From DATDPY01 sp964395765 (GTDB lineage: Bacteria > Bacteroidota > Bacteroidia > Cytophagales > Cyclobacteriaceae): a stretch of 31,480 nt of DNA. The DNA is taken from NCBI GenBank assembly GCA_964395765.1, contig CAYNCU010000015.1, forward strand, positions 1 to 31,480. The letters are read 5' to 3'. Shown one piece after another: positions 1-8,143 of this stretch. The notes below the pieces were generated by a model. It was not told the DNA's origin and did no database searches. It saw nothing but the letters and a program-made list of their open reading frames with translations. Numbering within the stretch: position 1 is the stretch's first letter; every line of letters begins with the position of its first letter. Position numbers and translations under genes: made by a program.

Positions 1-1424
1 ATGTATGCCCTTTAGTCCCAATTTCAGGCATTACTTTGGAAGAAATTGCGGAGTATGCCCATCGCCTGGGATACCGGGTCGGCGAAGAATTGGGTATTCC
101 GGGTTATTATTATGAACACGCTGCCACCGCTCCCTATAAAACAAGTTTATCAGACTGCCGGGAAGGAGAATATGAGGGCTTGGCAAAAAAATTCGAAGAC
201 CCTAAGTGGAAACCTGATTTCGGCCCGGCTGTTTTCAATCCCAAAACAGGGGCTACGGCCATCGGTGCCAGGGATTTTTTGGTGGCTTATAATATCAACC
301 TGAATACCACATCCACACGTCGGGCGAATGCCGTCGCTTTTGATATAAGGGAGAAAGGGCGGGTTAAAAGATCCGGTGACCCGTTAACCGGGGAAGTGGT
401 TAAGGATAAAGAAGGAAACCCGGTGTATATTCCCGGTACTTTACCGGCAGTAAAAGCGATCGGTTGGTACATTGAAGAATACGGCATCGCCCAGATTTCC
501 ATGAATCTGACGAATATTAATATTACCCCGATCCATATTGCATTTGACGAAGCATGTATTAAAGCGGAAGCCCGCGGTCTGCGGGTAACCGGCTCTGAAC
601 TAATCGGACTGGTACCGCTTAAAGCCATGCTGGATGCCGGTAAATATTTTTTACATAAACAACAACGTTCCCTGGGCGTTTCACAGGAAGAACTAATCCG
701 CATTGCCATTGCTTCTCTGGGACTTAATGAACTGGCTCCTTTTAACCCCCGAGAAAGGATCATAGAATATTTACTGGAAGAAAATTCGGATAGTAAATTG
801 ATAAAACTGCCGTTGAGGGAATTTGTTAATGTTACCGCTTCGGAATCCCCTGCTCCGGGAGGAGGATCGGTGACTGCTTACGCCGCCACCCTGGGCGCTT
901 CCCTGGGCACGATGGTCGCCAATCTTTCTGCCCATAAAAAAGGTTGGGACGACCGCTGGGAAGAATTTTCACAATGGGCTGAAAAAGGACAGTCTTATAT
1001 CGTGGAACTTTTAAAACTGGTTGACGAAGATTGCATTGCTTTCGATGATGTTATGGCTGCCAGGAAACTTCCGAAAGATACTCAGGCTGCTTTTGAAACC
1101 AGGACGGCGGCCATCAATAAAGCCACAATGAAAGCAATCGAAGTTCCTTTCAAGGTTATGAAAATTACGCTTTCCTCAATGAAGCTTTTGCACTATGTTG
1201 CGGAAAACGGATTGTCCAATTCCATTTCCGATGCAGGTGTCGGCGCATTACTGGCCAGGACATCCATTCAGGGCGCTTTTTTTAATGTAAGGATTAATTG
1301 TAAATCTCTTGATAATCCGGGGTATGTTGGTAAATTGTTAAAAGAAGCACAGGATATCTTTAACCAATCACTTGAAATGGAAAAGGACATCTTGGAAATA
1401 GTTGAAAACAAGTTAGTTCAATGA
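1..1424 (+). CDS. ftcD: Glutamate formimidoyltransferase / formimidoyltetrahydrofolate cyclodeaminase, 5'-truncated
   Basis: Bifunctional enzyme of histidine degradation: it moves the formimino group from formiminoglutamate to tetrahydrofolate, then cyclodeaminates it to methenyl-THF. The open frame reaches the left edge: codons from base 3 read VCPLVPISGIT before the first possible start (TTG at 36), and this is conserved interior sequence of the transferase domain, so about 95-100 N-terminal residues lie outside the window. The visible part continues with the transferase domain (KPDFGP, GATAIGARDFL, NINLNTT). From about residue 260 (counted from the TTG) comes the cyclodeaminase domain with the Gly-rich SPAPGGGSV motif and a helical C-terminus ending in NKLVQ. 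The fused architecture is the usual one for animals and many Bacteroidota. The stop overlaps the next gene's start (ATGA), suggesting translational coupling. Family assignment is very secure; only the start is missing. Confidence 0.95.
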   Translation, partial: VCPLVPISGITLEEIAEYAHRLGYRVGEELGIPGYYYEHAATAPYKTSLSDCREGEYEGLAKKFEDPKWKPDFGPAVFNPKTGATAIGARDFLVAYNINLNTTSTRRANAVAFDIREKGRVKRSGDPLTGEVVKDKEGNPVYIPGTLPAVKAIGWYIEEYGIAQISMNLTNINITPIHIAFDEACIKAEARGLRVTGSELIGLVPLKAMLDAGKYFLHKQQRSLGVSQEELIRIAIASLGLNELAPFNPRERIIEYLLEENSDSKLIKLPLREFVNVTASESPAPGGGSVTAYAATLGASLGTMVANLSAHKKGWDDRWEEFSQWAEKGQSYIVELLKLVDEDCIAFDDVMAARKLPKDTQAAFETRTAAINKATMKAIEVPFKVMKITLSSMKLLHYVAENGLSNSISDAGVGALLARTSIQGAFFNVRINCKSLDNPGYVGKLLKEAQDIFNQSLEMEKDILEIVENKLVQ

Positions 1425-2566
1425 TAGATGTTAAAAATTTCGATGAAATCAGGCCGTTCAGGGATGAAGAAGTGAATCCTGTTTTAATGCGCCTGGTTGA
1501 AGATCCATCCTTTAAAAAACTGGCTTCTCTTTTTTACCCGGAAATGCCTTTGGCGGAGATAAAAAAAATATTCGCCGGCATACACTCGCTTCATGATTTC
1601 CAGACACGGATAACCTATAACGTTTTAAAGAAAATATTAAACAATAGTTGTAAAGGTATATCGCATGAGGGCTTTAAAAATATCAGTAAGAATAAGGCCT
1701 ACCTTTTCATCTCTAACCATCACGATATCGTGCTCGATCCGTCCATATTGAATATCGCCTTATATGAAAATGGGTTTTTCACGACTAAAATTGCTATCGG
1801 CGACAACCTGCTTTCCGATGAGTGGATACGCACCGTTGCACGGTTAAATAAAAGTTTTGTGGTTCAACGGAATACCACGATTAAATTCGGTTATTATATT
1901 TCACAAAGACTTTCAAATTTTATTAAACACTCCCTGCTGGAAGAAAAAGAATCCATCTGGATTGCCCAGCGCGAGGGCAGGTCCAAGGATGGTAATGACG
2001 TTACACAGGTGAGCCTTTTAAAAATGTTAGCTTTTGGCGGGGAAGAAGCATCCTTTGAATACCTGAAATCATTAAATATCATTCCGGTCTCTATATCCTA
2101 TGAATATGATCCCTGTGATATTTTGAAAGTAAAGGAACTGATCGAAAAGGAAAAGAATAAAAATTACAAAAAATCACCCCAGGAAGATGTCATCAGCATG
2201 AGCACCGGTCTCCGCGGGCAAAAAGGCAATATCCATCTTGCGATAGGAAAAATGATAAAAAGTGAATTTGATCAGATCATTCAGCATGAATCGCCCAAGG
2301 AACAATATCAGGCACTGGCCGCCAGCATAGATGAGCAAATTCAGACCAATATCCGTCTGTGGCCTTCGAATTATATCGCCTACGATGAATTATTGAAGCG
2401 TCCCGACCATAGTGATCATTATTCCTCCGATGATGAAAAGACTTTTAGAGATTATATCGACGATCGATTATTTAATAATAGCCTGGATAATCCGGACGCC
2501 CGGATAAAATTGCTTTCCATTTATGCCAATCCGGTTAAAAATAAATTACGATACACCGCCTTTTAG
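1421..2566 (+). CDS. PlsC/PlsB-like glycerolipid acyltransferase
   Basis: 381-residue protein with the glycerol-phosphate acyltransferase signature. The HX4D catalytic motif is in SNHHDIVLDP (His101, Asp106). A second conserved block is VVQRNT near residue 150, and a third is QREGRSKDG (residues 183-191), corresponding to the substrate-binding EGxRS motif. The family transfers acyl groups from acyl-CoA or acyl-ACP to glycerol phosphate, lysophosphatidate or related acceptors at the inner membrane. The N-terminal 90 residues and the C-terminal 150 (Asp/Asn-rich, ending RYTAF) lie outside the core and are longer than in minimal PlsC proteins. I see no clear transmembrane helix, so attachment would be peripheral. 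ATG overlaps the ftcD stop by 4 bases, implying one mRNA, although folate/histidine metabolism and lipid acylation have no obvious functional link. The exact acceptor cannot be told from sequence. Confidence 0.82.
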   Translation: MIDVKNFDEIRPFRDEEVNPVLMRLVEDPSFKKLASLFYPEMPLAEIKKIFAGIHSLHDFQTRITYNVLKKILNNSCKGISHEGFKNISKNKAYLFISNHHDIVLDPSILNIALYENGFFTTKIAIGDNLLSDEWIRTVARLNKSFVVQRNTTIKFGYYISQRLSNFIKHSLLEEKESIWIAQREGRSKDGNDVTQVSLLKMLAFGGEEASFEYLKSLNIIPVSISYEYDPCDILKVKELIEKEKNKNYKKSPQEDVISMSTGLRGQKGNIHLAIGKMIKSEFDQIIQHESPKEQYQALAASIDEQIQTNIRLWPSNYIAYDELLKRPDHSDHYSSDDEKTFRDYIDDRLFNNSLDNPDARIKLLSIYANPVKNKLRYTAF

Positions 2567-2631
2567 CTCCTTATTGCAGTCTCCGCGCCTTGGTTCCTGT
2601 CGTCACAAACCAAATTGTTAAATATAAATAA

Positions 2632-3132
2632 TTAACGGATGCAGTATTTTTTAAGTAAATCAATATGTTCGGGAAATTTAAGGGATAGCATTCCGAATTC
2701 ACCAAGTTCAAAATCTTCAAATTCAAACCCGGGGGCCACGGTGCAGCCAATCAGGGAATATCCATCTTCCAGGGATGGTTGTGCAGCAAACCAGGTGCCG
2801 TGAGGTATGGTATACTGAAATATTTCATGATTCCGGGGGTCTTTCCCAAGCCATATTTCATTTAATCCTCCCGGTTCTCCAAGCGTATACAATCGAAGAG
2901 AACAACCTTCATAAAAATGCCACGTTTCATCCGATGTGATTCGATGAAAAGCAGAGAAATGATATCCCTTCAGTAAAAAATAAATGGAAGTGGCAAAACA
3001 ACGGTCCCCAGAGTAGCGTTCCGGCAAGGTTCCGGGTTTTTCGCCGGAACGGTAAACCTCCCGGAAATATCCGCCTTCAGGGTGAGGCTGAAGTTTCAAT
3101 TCATGAATCCAGAAATCTGCCGTATTATGCAC
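2632..3132 (-). CDS. Cupin superfamily protein, DUF985 (Cupin_5)
   Basis: Single-domain beta-barrel cupin. Hallmarks are the N-terminal LQPHPEGGYFREVYRS block, the central FLLKGYHFSAFHRI and TWHFYEG strands carrying the His/Glu residues that line the cupin pocket, and the C-terminal VAPGFEFEDFELG. The biochemical role of this family is not settled (a few members are described as sugar- or metal-binding). Start choice: an ATG at 3186 exists, but it would overlap the upstream aminotransferase by 62 bases and add 18 residues unlike the family. The GTG at 3132 gives a family-typical N-terminus and overlaps the upstream stop by only 8 bases, so I prefer it (166 residues). It is probably co-transcribed with the aminotransferase. 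The frame continues to a TAA at 2632-2634 and the C-terminus LLKKYCIR looks complete. Confidence 0.85.
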   Translation of the reverse strand: MHNTADFWIHELKLQPHPEGGYFREVYRSGEKPGTLPERYSGDRCFATSIYFLLKGYHFSAFHRITSDETWHFYEGCSLRLYTLGEPGGLNEIWLGKDPRNHEIFQYTIPHGTWFAAQPSLEDGYSLIGCTVAPGFEFEDFELGEFGMLSLKFPEHIDLLKKYCIR

Positions 3133-4438
3133 GGGCCGAACTGAGATATTCGATAAGTCCGTCCCTGATCCTTGAAAAAGTTTCATTCAGGATCGTTTCA
3201 TTTTCTTCCAGCAAGGTAACCCTGAATCCCATCAATCCGGAAGCAAAGGAAGATAATGGAACCACGCAGACTCCTTTTGCACCCAGGAGATAGTAAACAA
3301 AACGTTTATCGAAATTTACGCCTTCTTCCTTCACCCATTCTTCAACCAATGCTTTCACCGAAGCATTTTTTATTTCAATAATCTGTTTGGGGTTTAAGTA
3401 TCCATTCTTGAAGACAATGGTGTTGTAAAAGGCCCCGTAGGTTTCATTAAACATGATCTGATCGATACCTGATAATTTTTCCGATATGATTTTAGCGCGT
3501 TTCCCGATTTTTTCATTATTGCATTTAAGGTAATCCTTATACCGGTGATCGCCCATGATTTTCGGGATCGTCAGTTGGGGAAGTTTGGTTGAACTCACCT
3601 CAATCATTTTGGCATTTTCCAGTGTTGTACACAAGCGGTTGAATTCAGGGTAAGACTTCCGGTTATAAAATTCCATCCATCCGCAACGCGAACCGGGCCA
3701 GGGCATTTCTTTTGATATTCCTTTCATTGAAATTCCGGGGACTTCTTCAATGTAATCAGCCAGCGCGTAAGATTGAGCACCGTTGTAGGTGACATTCAGA
3801 TATATTTCATCGGCAATCAGAAATAAATTGAATTCCCTGGCAATATCTACAAACCTTTTCAATATGGAAAGCGGGTATACCATGCCTGTCGGGTTATCGG
3901 GATTGATGATCATGATACCGACAATATTGGGGTTATACTTCACCTTCATATAAAGGTCATCCATATCAGGATACCAGCTATCGGCGGGATTGAGGTTATA
4001 GGTTAGCGGATGTGTGTTGGCATGGGCCGCTTCAGCGGAAGAATGGGTGGAATAGGCCGGTGACGGGCCAATCACCCGGGAAGCCGGCACGAGGAACTGG
4101 TATAATTTGGCAATAGCATCTCCAAGGCCGTTAAAAAAAAGAATATCCTCTGCCGAAATCCGGGCGCCGCCCCTCTGGTTATTCAGGTCGGCAAGAAATT
4201 CCCTTGTTTTAAGTACGCCTTTTGAATCGCTGTACCCGAAAGAAAGATCATCATTGATCAGTTCAATAATATTATTCTTGATCCATTCCGGTAACTTGTT
4301 ATTTTTTTGGATCGGATCTCCGATATTTTCCCAGAAAATACTTACTCCTGCTTTTTCAACAAGCCTTGCTTTCTTTACAATCTCGCGGATCTCATAACTT
4401 AATTCGCTGGCGCCTTCCCTTATTAAAAGCTGTCGCAT
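3125..4438 (-). CDS. PLP-dependent aminotransferase, class I/II (fold type I)
   Basis: 437-residue aminotransferase of the aspartate-aminotransferase superfamily. Visible active-site residues: GPSPAYS (cofactor-phosphate loop region, about 124-130), NPDNPTG (Asn182 contacting the pyridine ring), ADEIY (Asp210 pairing with the pyridine nitrogen, Tyr213 to O3'), ISKEMPWPGSRCGW (Lys243 as the Schiff-base lysine, Arg251 on phosphate) and a C-terminal substrate Arg in GLMGFRVTL. Members interconvert amino acids and 2-oxo acids in the cytosol; the substrate cannot be read from these motifs, though the SKxxxxPGxRxGW form is that of alanine/aromatic/aspartate-type enzymes. It starts at the ATG at 4438 (MRQLLIREG) and is followed by the DUF985 cupin with overlapping ends. 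The 228-bp gap to the divergent nitroreductase probably carries both promoters. All key residues are present, so it is likely active. Confidence 0.92.
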   Translation of the reverse strand: MRQLLIREGASELSYEIREIVKKARLVEKAGVSIFWENIGDPIQKNNKLPEWIKNNIIELINDDLSFGYSDSKGVLKTREFLADLNNQRGGARISAEDILFFNGLGDAIAKLYQFLVPASRVIGPSPAYSTHSSAEAAHANTHPLTYNLNPADSWYPDMDDLYMKVKYNPNIVGIMIINPDNPTGMVYPLSILKRFVDIAREFNLFLIADEIYLNVTYNGAQSYALADYIEEVPGISMKGISKEMPWPGSRCGWMEFYNRKSYPEFNRLCTTLENAKMIEVSSTKLPQLTIPKIMGDHRYKDYLKCNNEKIGKRAKIISEKLSGIDQIMFNETYGAFYNTIVFKNGYLNPKQIIEIKNASVKALVEEWVKEEGVNFDKRFVYYLLGAKGVCVVPLSSFASGLMGFRVTLLEENETILNETFSRIRDGLIEYLSSARA

Positions 4439-4456
4439 GGATGATATAAATTATAA

Positions 4457-4591
4457 CCGGGCATCATGACTTTTTCTAACTTTACAATCCTTACAAAGGT
4501 GCAAGGTTAACAAAAATTGCGATCTTTCATTGCTATATTGAAATGAAAAATTTGATAATCATGCCTATATCAAAATTGCCGGGCGTCATGA
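4457..4591. repeat. Short direct repeat CCGGGC(A/G)TCATGA, two copies between divergent genes
   Basis: A 13-bp sequence occurs at 4457-4469 (CCGGGCATCATGA) and again at 4579-4591 (CCGGGCGTCATGA), 12 of 13 identical and 122 bp apart, in the gap between the divergent aminotransferase and nitroreductase genes. Each copy contains the palindrome TCATGA. It could be a paired regulator site serving both genes or chance similarity. Confidence 0.3.
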
Positions 4592-4666
4592 ACCATAAAA
4601 ATTACCGAATCCATTATCTTTAATACCGCTTGATCTTTTTTCTGATATTTCAAATTCTAATAAATT

Positions 4667-5251
4667 ATGAATTTTAATACCGCTGAACTGAATACTATCA
4701 TACAACAACGCCGGTCCATATTGCCTAATTTATATACCGGGGAAGTTATTGACGACAGCATAATCCGTCAAATGATAGAAAATGCGAACTGGGCTCCCAC
4801 ACACAAGCAAACAGAGCCCTGGCGCTTTATTGTTTTCAAAGGAGAAGGCCTTAAAAAACTGGCCGAATACCAGTCTGAACTTTACAAAAAAGTCAGTATG
4901 AGGACCGGAGATTACAAGGAGGAAAAATATATCAAGCTCAGGGAAAAGCCACTAAAGGCTTCCCATGTAATTGCCATAGGAATGAAACGGAATGAAAAAG
5001 AGCTTGTCCCTGAGGTAGAGGAGATAGCCTCCGTCGCCTGTGCCGTGGAAAATATGTACCTGACCGCTACGGCTTACGGTGTTGCATGCTATTGGGGAAC
5101 AGGCGGGATAACCTATATGGAGGAAGCAAAGGAGTTTTTCGGCTTAGGAAAAAACGATCGTTTTATGGGCTTTTTCTATGCCGGCATACCTAAAAAATGG
5201 ACAAATGGAAAACGCTCCCCGGCGGAAGAAAAAACTACCTGGGTTGAGTAA
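4667..5251 (+). CDS. Nitroreductase family protein (FMN-dependent NAD(P)H oxidoreductase)
   Basis: 194-residue nitroreductase-fold flavoprotein. The N-terminal IIQQRRSI (Arg15, Arg16, Ser17) is the FMN-phosphate binding motif. ANWAPTHKQTEPWRFIVF is the conserved helix-strand that distinguishes the small YdjA/NfnB-type branch, and the C-terminal half has ACAVENMYLTATAYG and YWGTGG around the flavin. The length fits the family, which normally works as a homodimer reducing nitro-compounds, quinones or enones with NAD(P)H; the natural substrate is unknown. Its 3' end overlaps by 17 bases that of the convergent methyltransferase gene (ending at 5235), leaving no room for a terminator between them. 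It faces a polyketide/prenyl cluster and could act there as a quinone/enone reductase, but that is inference from position only. Confidence 0.9.
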   Translation: MNFNTAELNTIIQQRRSILPNLYTGEVIDDSIIRQMIENANWAPTHKQTEPWRFIVFKGEGLKKLAEYQSELYKKVSMRTGDYKEEKYIKLREKPLKASHVIAIGMKRNEKELVPEVEEIASVACAVENMYLTATAYGVACYWGTGGITYMEEAKEFFGLGKNDRFMGFFYAGIPKKWTNGKRSPAEEKTTWVE

Positions 5252-5960
5252 CCTTGCTTCGGATGACCAGTTGCCAGCGGTAGGCCCATTTCCAGGTCAG
5301 TTCATAATCATTGATGCCGGCCTTTGAAAGAAAATGATATAGCTCAGCCCGCCGGAAGGCCCGCAAAACCGATAAGGGGGCATCATGAATAACCATTGGC
5401 GAACGTGAAAACAAACGGGTTAAAATACCAATACTGTAAAAGGCAAACCAATGTCGTTGAAGGTCATTAATTACGATCCCGATTTTCGCCGATTCCGATA
5501 TCTTTTTTAAGAAATGAAGCAATTCTTCATCATTAAAATGATGAATTAATAAAGTGCAGTTAATGATATCGAATTGAAACGGCGCCAGGTCTGTATTGAG
5601 CACATTTCCGGTCACAAGCGTTACCCCGTTTAATTCCTTGGTGGTTAACCTGGCGTCTTCAATGATGTTTGGGTTGGCGTCAATGCCGAACAGCTTTAAG
5701 TTAAAATTTTTTTTCTTTGACCATTTATGGATCTCCATCAGCGTATGCCCTCCGCCACAACCGATATCGGCAATATGTAATTCGGGGGGGTTTTTCCCGA
5801 ATAACAATTTGTCAAGGCCGCTAAGTGTGACCTTATAGCCTCCCAGCCAGTGGTTAATGAAATTTAATTCCCTGAGTGTTCTATGAATGATTTCACCTTT
5901 GCTTTCAAAGTCATCCATATTTTCCTTGCGGAAGGATCGATTTTTAAATTTGGATATCAT
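5235..5960 (-). CDS. Class I SAM-dependent methyltransferase, PKS III-linked
   Basis: 241-residue Rossmann-fold methyltransferase. Motif I is IADIGCGGGHT (residues 63-73). An acidic residue at the end of strand 2 (FGIDAN) would hold the SAM ribose, followed by VTGNVLN (motif II) and FDIINCTLLIHHF (motif III/IV). The family methylates small molecules, often phenolic or carboxyl groups, in the cytosol. The frame is open upstream to an ATG at 6017, but the ATG at 5960 lies one base after the stop of the upstream type III polyketide synthase, gives a normal N-terminus (MISKFKNRSF) and is preferred. This tight spacing implies one operon and probably methylation of the synthase's product. The C-terminus after residue 180 (RLFSRSPMVIHDAP, KWAYRWQLVIRS) is a lid typical of UbiE/UbiG-like small-molecule enzymes. 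The 3' end overlaps the convergent nitroreductase. Confidence 0.88.
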   Translation of the reverse strand: MISKFKNRSFRKENMDDFESKGEIIHRTLRELNFINHWLGGYKVTLSGLDKLLFGKNPPELHIADIGCGGGHTLMEIHKWSKKKNFNLKLFGIDANPNIIEDARLTTKELNGVTLVTGNVLNTDLAPFQFDIINCTLLIHHFNDEELLHFLKKISESAKIGIVINDLQRHWFAFYSIGILTRLFSRSPMVIHDAPLSVLRAFRRAELYHFLSKAGINDYELTWKWAYRWQLVIRSKVTQPR

Positions 5961-5961
5961 A

Positions 5962-7062
5962 TCAGCGGGCGACCTGCAGTAGCATGGATTCAAGGGTAAG
6001 TCCAGGACCAAAGGCAAAACTCAGGATTCGGTTCCCGATGTGCTCAGCGCTAAGAGACTGCCACAAATTTTTTATTACAAACAGGATAGTTGGAGAAGAC
6101 ATATTGCCATAGTCTCTCAGTACATCATAGGCAAATTTAATGCGGGATTTATCAATGTTTAACTCCTCCCCGATTACATCCAGTATTTTTCTGCCGCCGG
6201 GGTGAATCGCATAAAAATCGGCAGGGCCAATTTTGTAATTAAAATTTTTAAAAAGATTTTCAGTCAATCCCCTGATCCCCTTTTTTATAGTATTCGGGAC
6301 TTCACTGGAAAGAATCATTTCAAAACCGGTATCGGCAATATCCCAGGTCATATGGTCCCCGGCTTCCAGGGCCAGGTCCGAATAAAAGGCTTCGACCTTA
6401 AGAGATACAGGCATTTTCGGTTGTGAACTTACCAATACGGCAGCGCAACCGTCGCTAAACAAGGAATTGGCAAGCATATTAACATCATTTTTGCCTTTCT
6501 GAAAATGTAAAGTGCAAAGTTCAAGACATACAATCATGACCTGGGATTTCTCTTCGGCTTTGCATATGGAATCTGCAACTTTCAGGGCGTTGAATGCAGC
6601 GTAACAGCCCATAAAATTAATGGCGGTCCTTTGAATATTGGAAGGTAAATTCAGGGCTTTGATGATTTCAATATCCAGCCCCGGTGCATACATCCCCGTA
6701 CAACTCACTACAATCAGATGTGAAATATTTTTATAACCGTTTTTTTCAGAATCAAGTCCGCGAATCGCTTTCAGGGCCAGGGGAAGTGCATATTTTTTAT
6801 AAGCTTCCATCCTCCGGCCGGTGGAAGGAAAAGGTTCAAGGTTTTTATTATTAGGGTAAAATTTGAATTGTCCGGGCTTTAATGCATAATCTTCAAGCAC
6901 CGAATACCGCGTTTTAATTCCCGTAGCCTTATACAATGATGTCAATCTGCCGGCATCCTCCGCATCAAGTCCCTGGGTCATGATCATGAAATTTATGATT
7001 TCAGACTGACTGAACTTAAAGGATGGAACGGCTGTGGAAATTGCGTTGATATAGGTTGCCAT
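5962..7062 (-). CDS. Type III polyketide synthase (chalcone/stilbene synthase-like)
   Basis: 366-residue thiolase-fold homodimer type that extends an acyl starter (often fatty acyl-CoA in bacteria) with malonyl-CoA and cyclises it to alkyl-resorcinols, pyrones or related phenols. The catalytic triad is visible: Cys153 in NFMGCYAAFNA, His287 in YAIHPGGRKILD and Asn320 in RDYGNMSSPT. The C-terminal GFGPG loop of the family appears as FAFGPGLTLE. Length is normal, and the N-terminus (MATYINAISTAVP) starts at the first ATG. It heads an operon with the methyltransferase (1-base spacing) and is divergent from a UbiA prenyltransferase 53 bp away, so the shared gap must hold both promoters. Product chain length and ring type cannot be told from sequence. 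The FAD-dependent reductase I would expect in some related bacterial clusters is not in this window. Confidence 0.92.
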   Translation of the reverse strand: MATYINAISTAVPSFKFSQSEIINFMIMTQGLDAEDAGRLTSLYKATGIKTRYSVLEDYALKPGQFKFYPNNKNLEPFPSTGRRMEAYKKYALPLALKAIRGLDSEKNGYKNISHLIVVSCTGMYAPGLDIEIIKALNLPSNIQRTAINFMGCYAAFNALKVADSICKAEEKSQVMIVCLELCTLHFQKGKNDVNMLANSLFSDGCAAVLVSSQPKMPVSLKVEAFYSDLALEAGDHMTWDIADTGFEMILSSEVPNTIKKGIRGLTENLFKNFNYKIGPADFYAIHPGGRKILDVIGEELNIDKSRIKFAYDVLRDYGNMSSPTILFVIKNLWQSLSAEHIGNRILSFAFGPGLTLESMLLQVAR

Positions 7063-7115
7063 AATACATATATAAGCAAAATTTAATTTATCTTGTTCAG
7101 TTATCGGTTTATTTA

Positions 7116-7979
7116 ATGCTAAAGAAAGCCACCATACAGCACCTTAGGATCCCGTTTTCCTTTTTTCTTTTACCGGTATTCCTTTTCGCCCTGGGGAACA
7201 GTGCTTCAATAAACCTGTTCGATACGGTTTTATCCTTCTTCATTGTGCATTTTCTTCTTTACCCAGCCACTAATGGCTATAACAGTTATTTCGATAAAGA
7301 TGAAAAGAGCATCGGCGGACTGCGCTATCCCCCTCCCGTGGATAAAGAGCTTTACTGGACATCCCTTGCCCTGGATATTCTTGCCATTCTCCTCGGGCTT
7401 TTGATTAATTTTTATTTTTCAGTAATGATTTTTTTATATGGCCTGGCCAGCAAAGCCTATAGTCATCCTTCGGTACGATTGAAAAAATATGCTTTAACCG
7501 GATGGTTCATTGCTGGATTTTTCCAGGGACTCTTTACTTACTTAACTTTTTTTTTAGCGATCGGAAATTTAAAATGGAAAGATCTTTTCGTCCTTCCGGT
7601 GATTATTCCGGCGGGACTTTGCACATTGCTGCTATGGGGATCCTATCCTATGACTCAGATTTATCAGCACGAAGAAGATTATAAAAGGGGAGATATTACG
7701 ATCAGTTTTAAACTGGGAATCCTGAAAACATTTGTTTTTTCGGCTGTTTTGTTTCTGGTCGCCAATATATCCTTTATCCTTTATTTTCTGAGCTATCAAA
7801 ATATCCGCGGAGTTCTTTTGTTTGAATTCTGCCTTGTACCCATGATGGTTTATTTTATAAAATGGTTTGCGCAATGTTTAAAAAATCCGGCGCTGGCAGA
7901 TTATTCTCATACCATGCGACTGAATCTGGTTTCTTCCGTTAGTCTTAATTTATTTTTCCTGGTATATAATTTTCTATAA
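7116..7979 (+). CDS. UbiA-family prenyltransferase-like membrane protein
   Basis: 287-residue polytopic membrane protein with about eight or nine hydrophobic helices. The first Asp-rich motif is ATNGYNSYFDKDEKSIGG (Asn53, Asp60, Asp62), the NxxxDxxxD region that binds Mg-diphosphate in UbiA enzymes. The second is MTQIYQHEEDYKRGD (Asp187, Asp192), matching the YxxxKxxxD/DxxED loop region. The family moves isoprenyl groups from prenyl diphosphates onto aromatic rings (quinones, haem, tocopherols) or other acceptors. Divergence from a type III polyketide synthase/methyltransferase operon suggests that the aromatic or pyrone product is the acceptor, an inference from context. A non-prenylating UbiA homologue remains possible because the second motif differs from the classical form. 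Start at the ATG at 7116; no strong Shine-Dalgarno. Confidence 0.85.
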   Translation: MLKKATIQHLRIPFSFFLLPVFLFALGNSASINLFDTVLSFFIVHFLLYPATNGYNSYFDKDEKSIGGLRYPPPVDKELYWTSLALDILAILLGLLINFYFSVMIFLYGLASKAYSHPSVRLKKYALTGWFIAGFFQGLFTYLTFFLAIGNLKWKDLFVLPVIIPAGLCTLLLWGSYPMTQIYQHEEDYKRGDITISFKLGILKTFVFSAVLFLVANISFILYFLSYQNIRGVLLFEFCLVPMMVYFIKWFAQCLKNPALADYSHTMRLNLVSSVSLNLFFLVYNFL

Positions 7980-8004
7980 GCTTCGTACACATCCGGTCAT
8001 GACC

Positions 8005-8024
8005 TGTTCAGTAATGAACATTTT
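8005..8024 (+). terminator. Possible weak terminator after the UbiA gene
   Basis: TGTTCA (8005-8010), loop GTAA, TGAACA (8015-8020) then TTTT. It is a 6-bp AT-rich stem 26 bases after the UbiA stop codon, in a suitable place but weak. The palindrome GGTCATGACC sits immediately upstream at 7995-8004. Confidence 0.35.
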
Positions 8025-8143
8025 ACTAAATTTATCACTATTGTTTTTTTCTATATCTTGCTGATAAACAGCCATTTATTTTTACTGGCATGGGAATTGG
8101 AATCCAGTTAATCACAAAGTTGGACAGAAAAAAATAGAAAGAA

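Noticed and set aside
287..763. 158-residue minus-strand ORF inside ftcD
   Set aside because: Antisense shadow of a conserved gene; Arg/Ser-rich composition typical of shadows.
3133..3186. ATG at 3186 as start of the cupin
   Set aside because: A 62-base overlap with the aminotransferase and an N-terminal extension foreign to the family; the GTG at 3132 is preferred, though the ATG cannot be excluded.
5961..6017. Longer start of the methyltransferase at 6017
   Set aside because: It would overlap the PKS gene by 56 bases and add non-family residues; the ATG at 5960 directly after the PKS stop is better.
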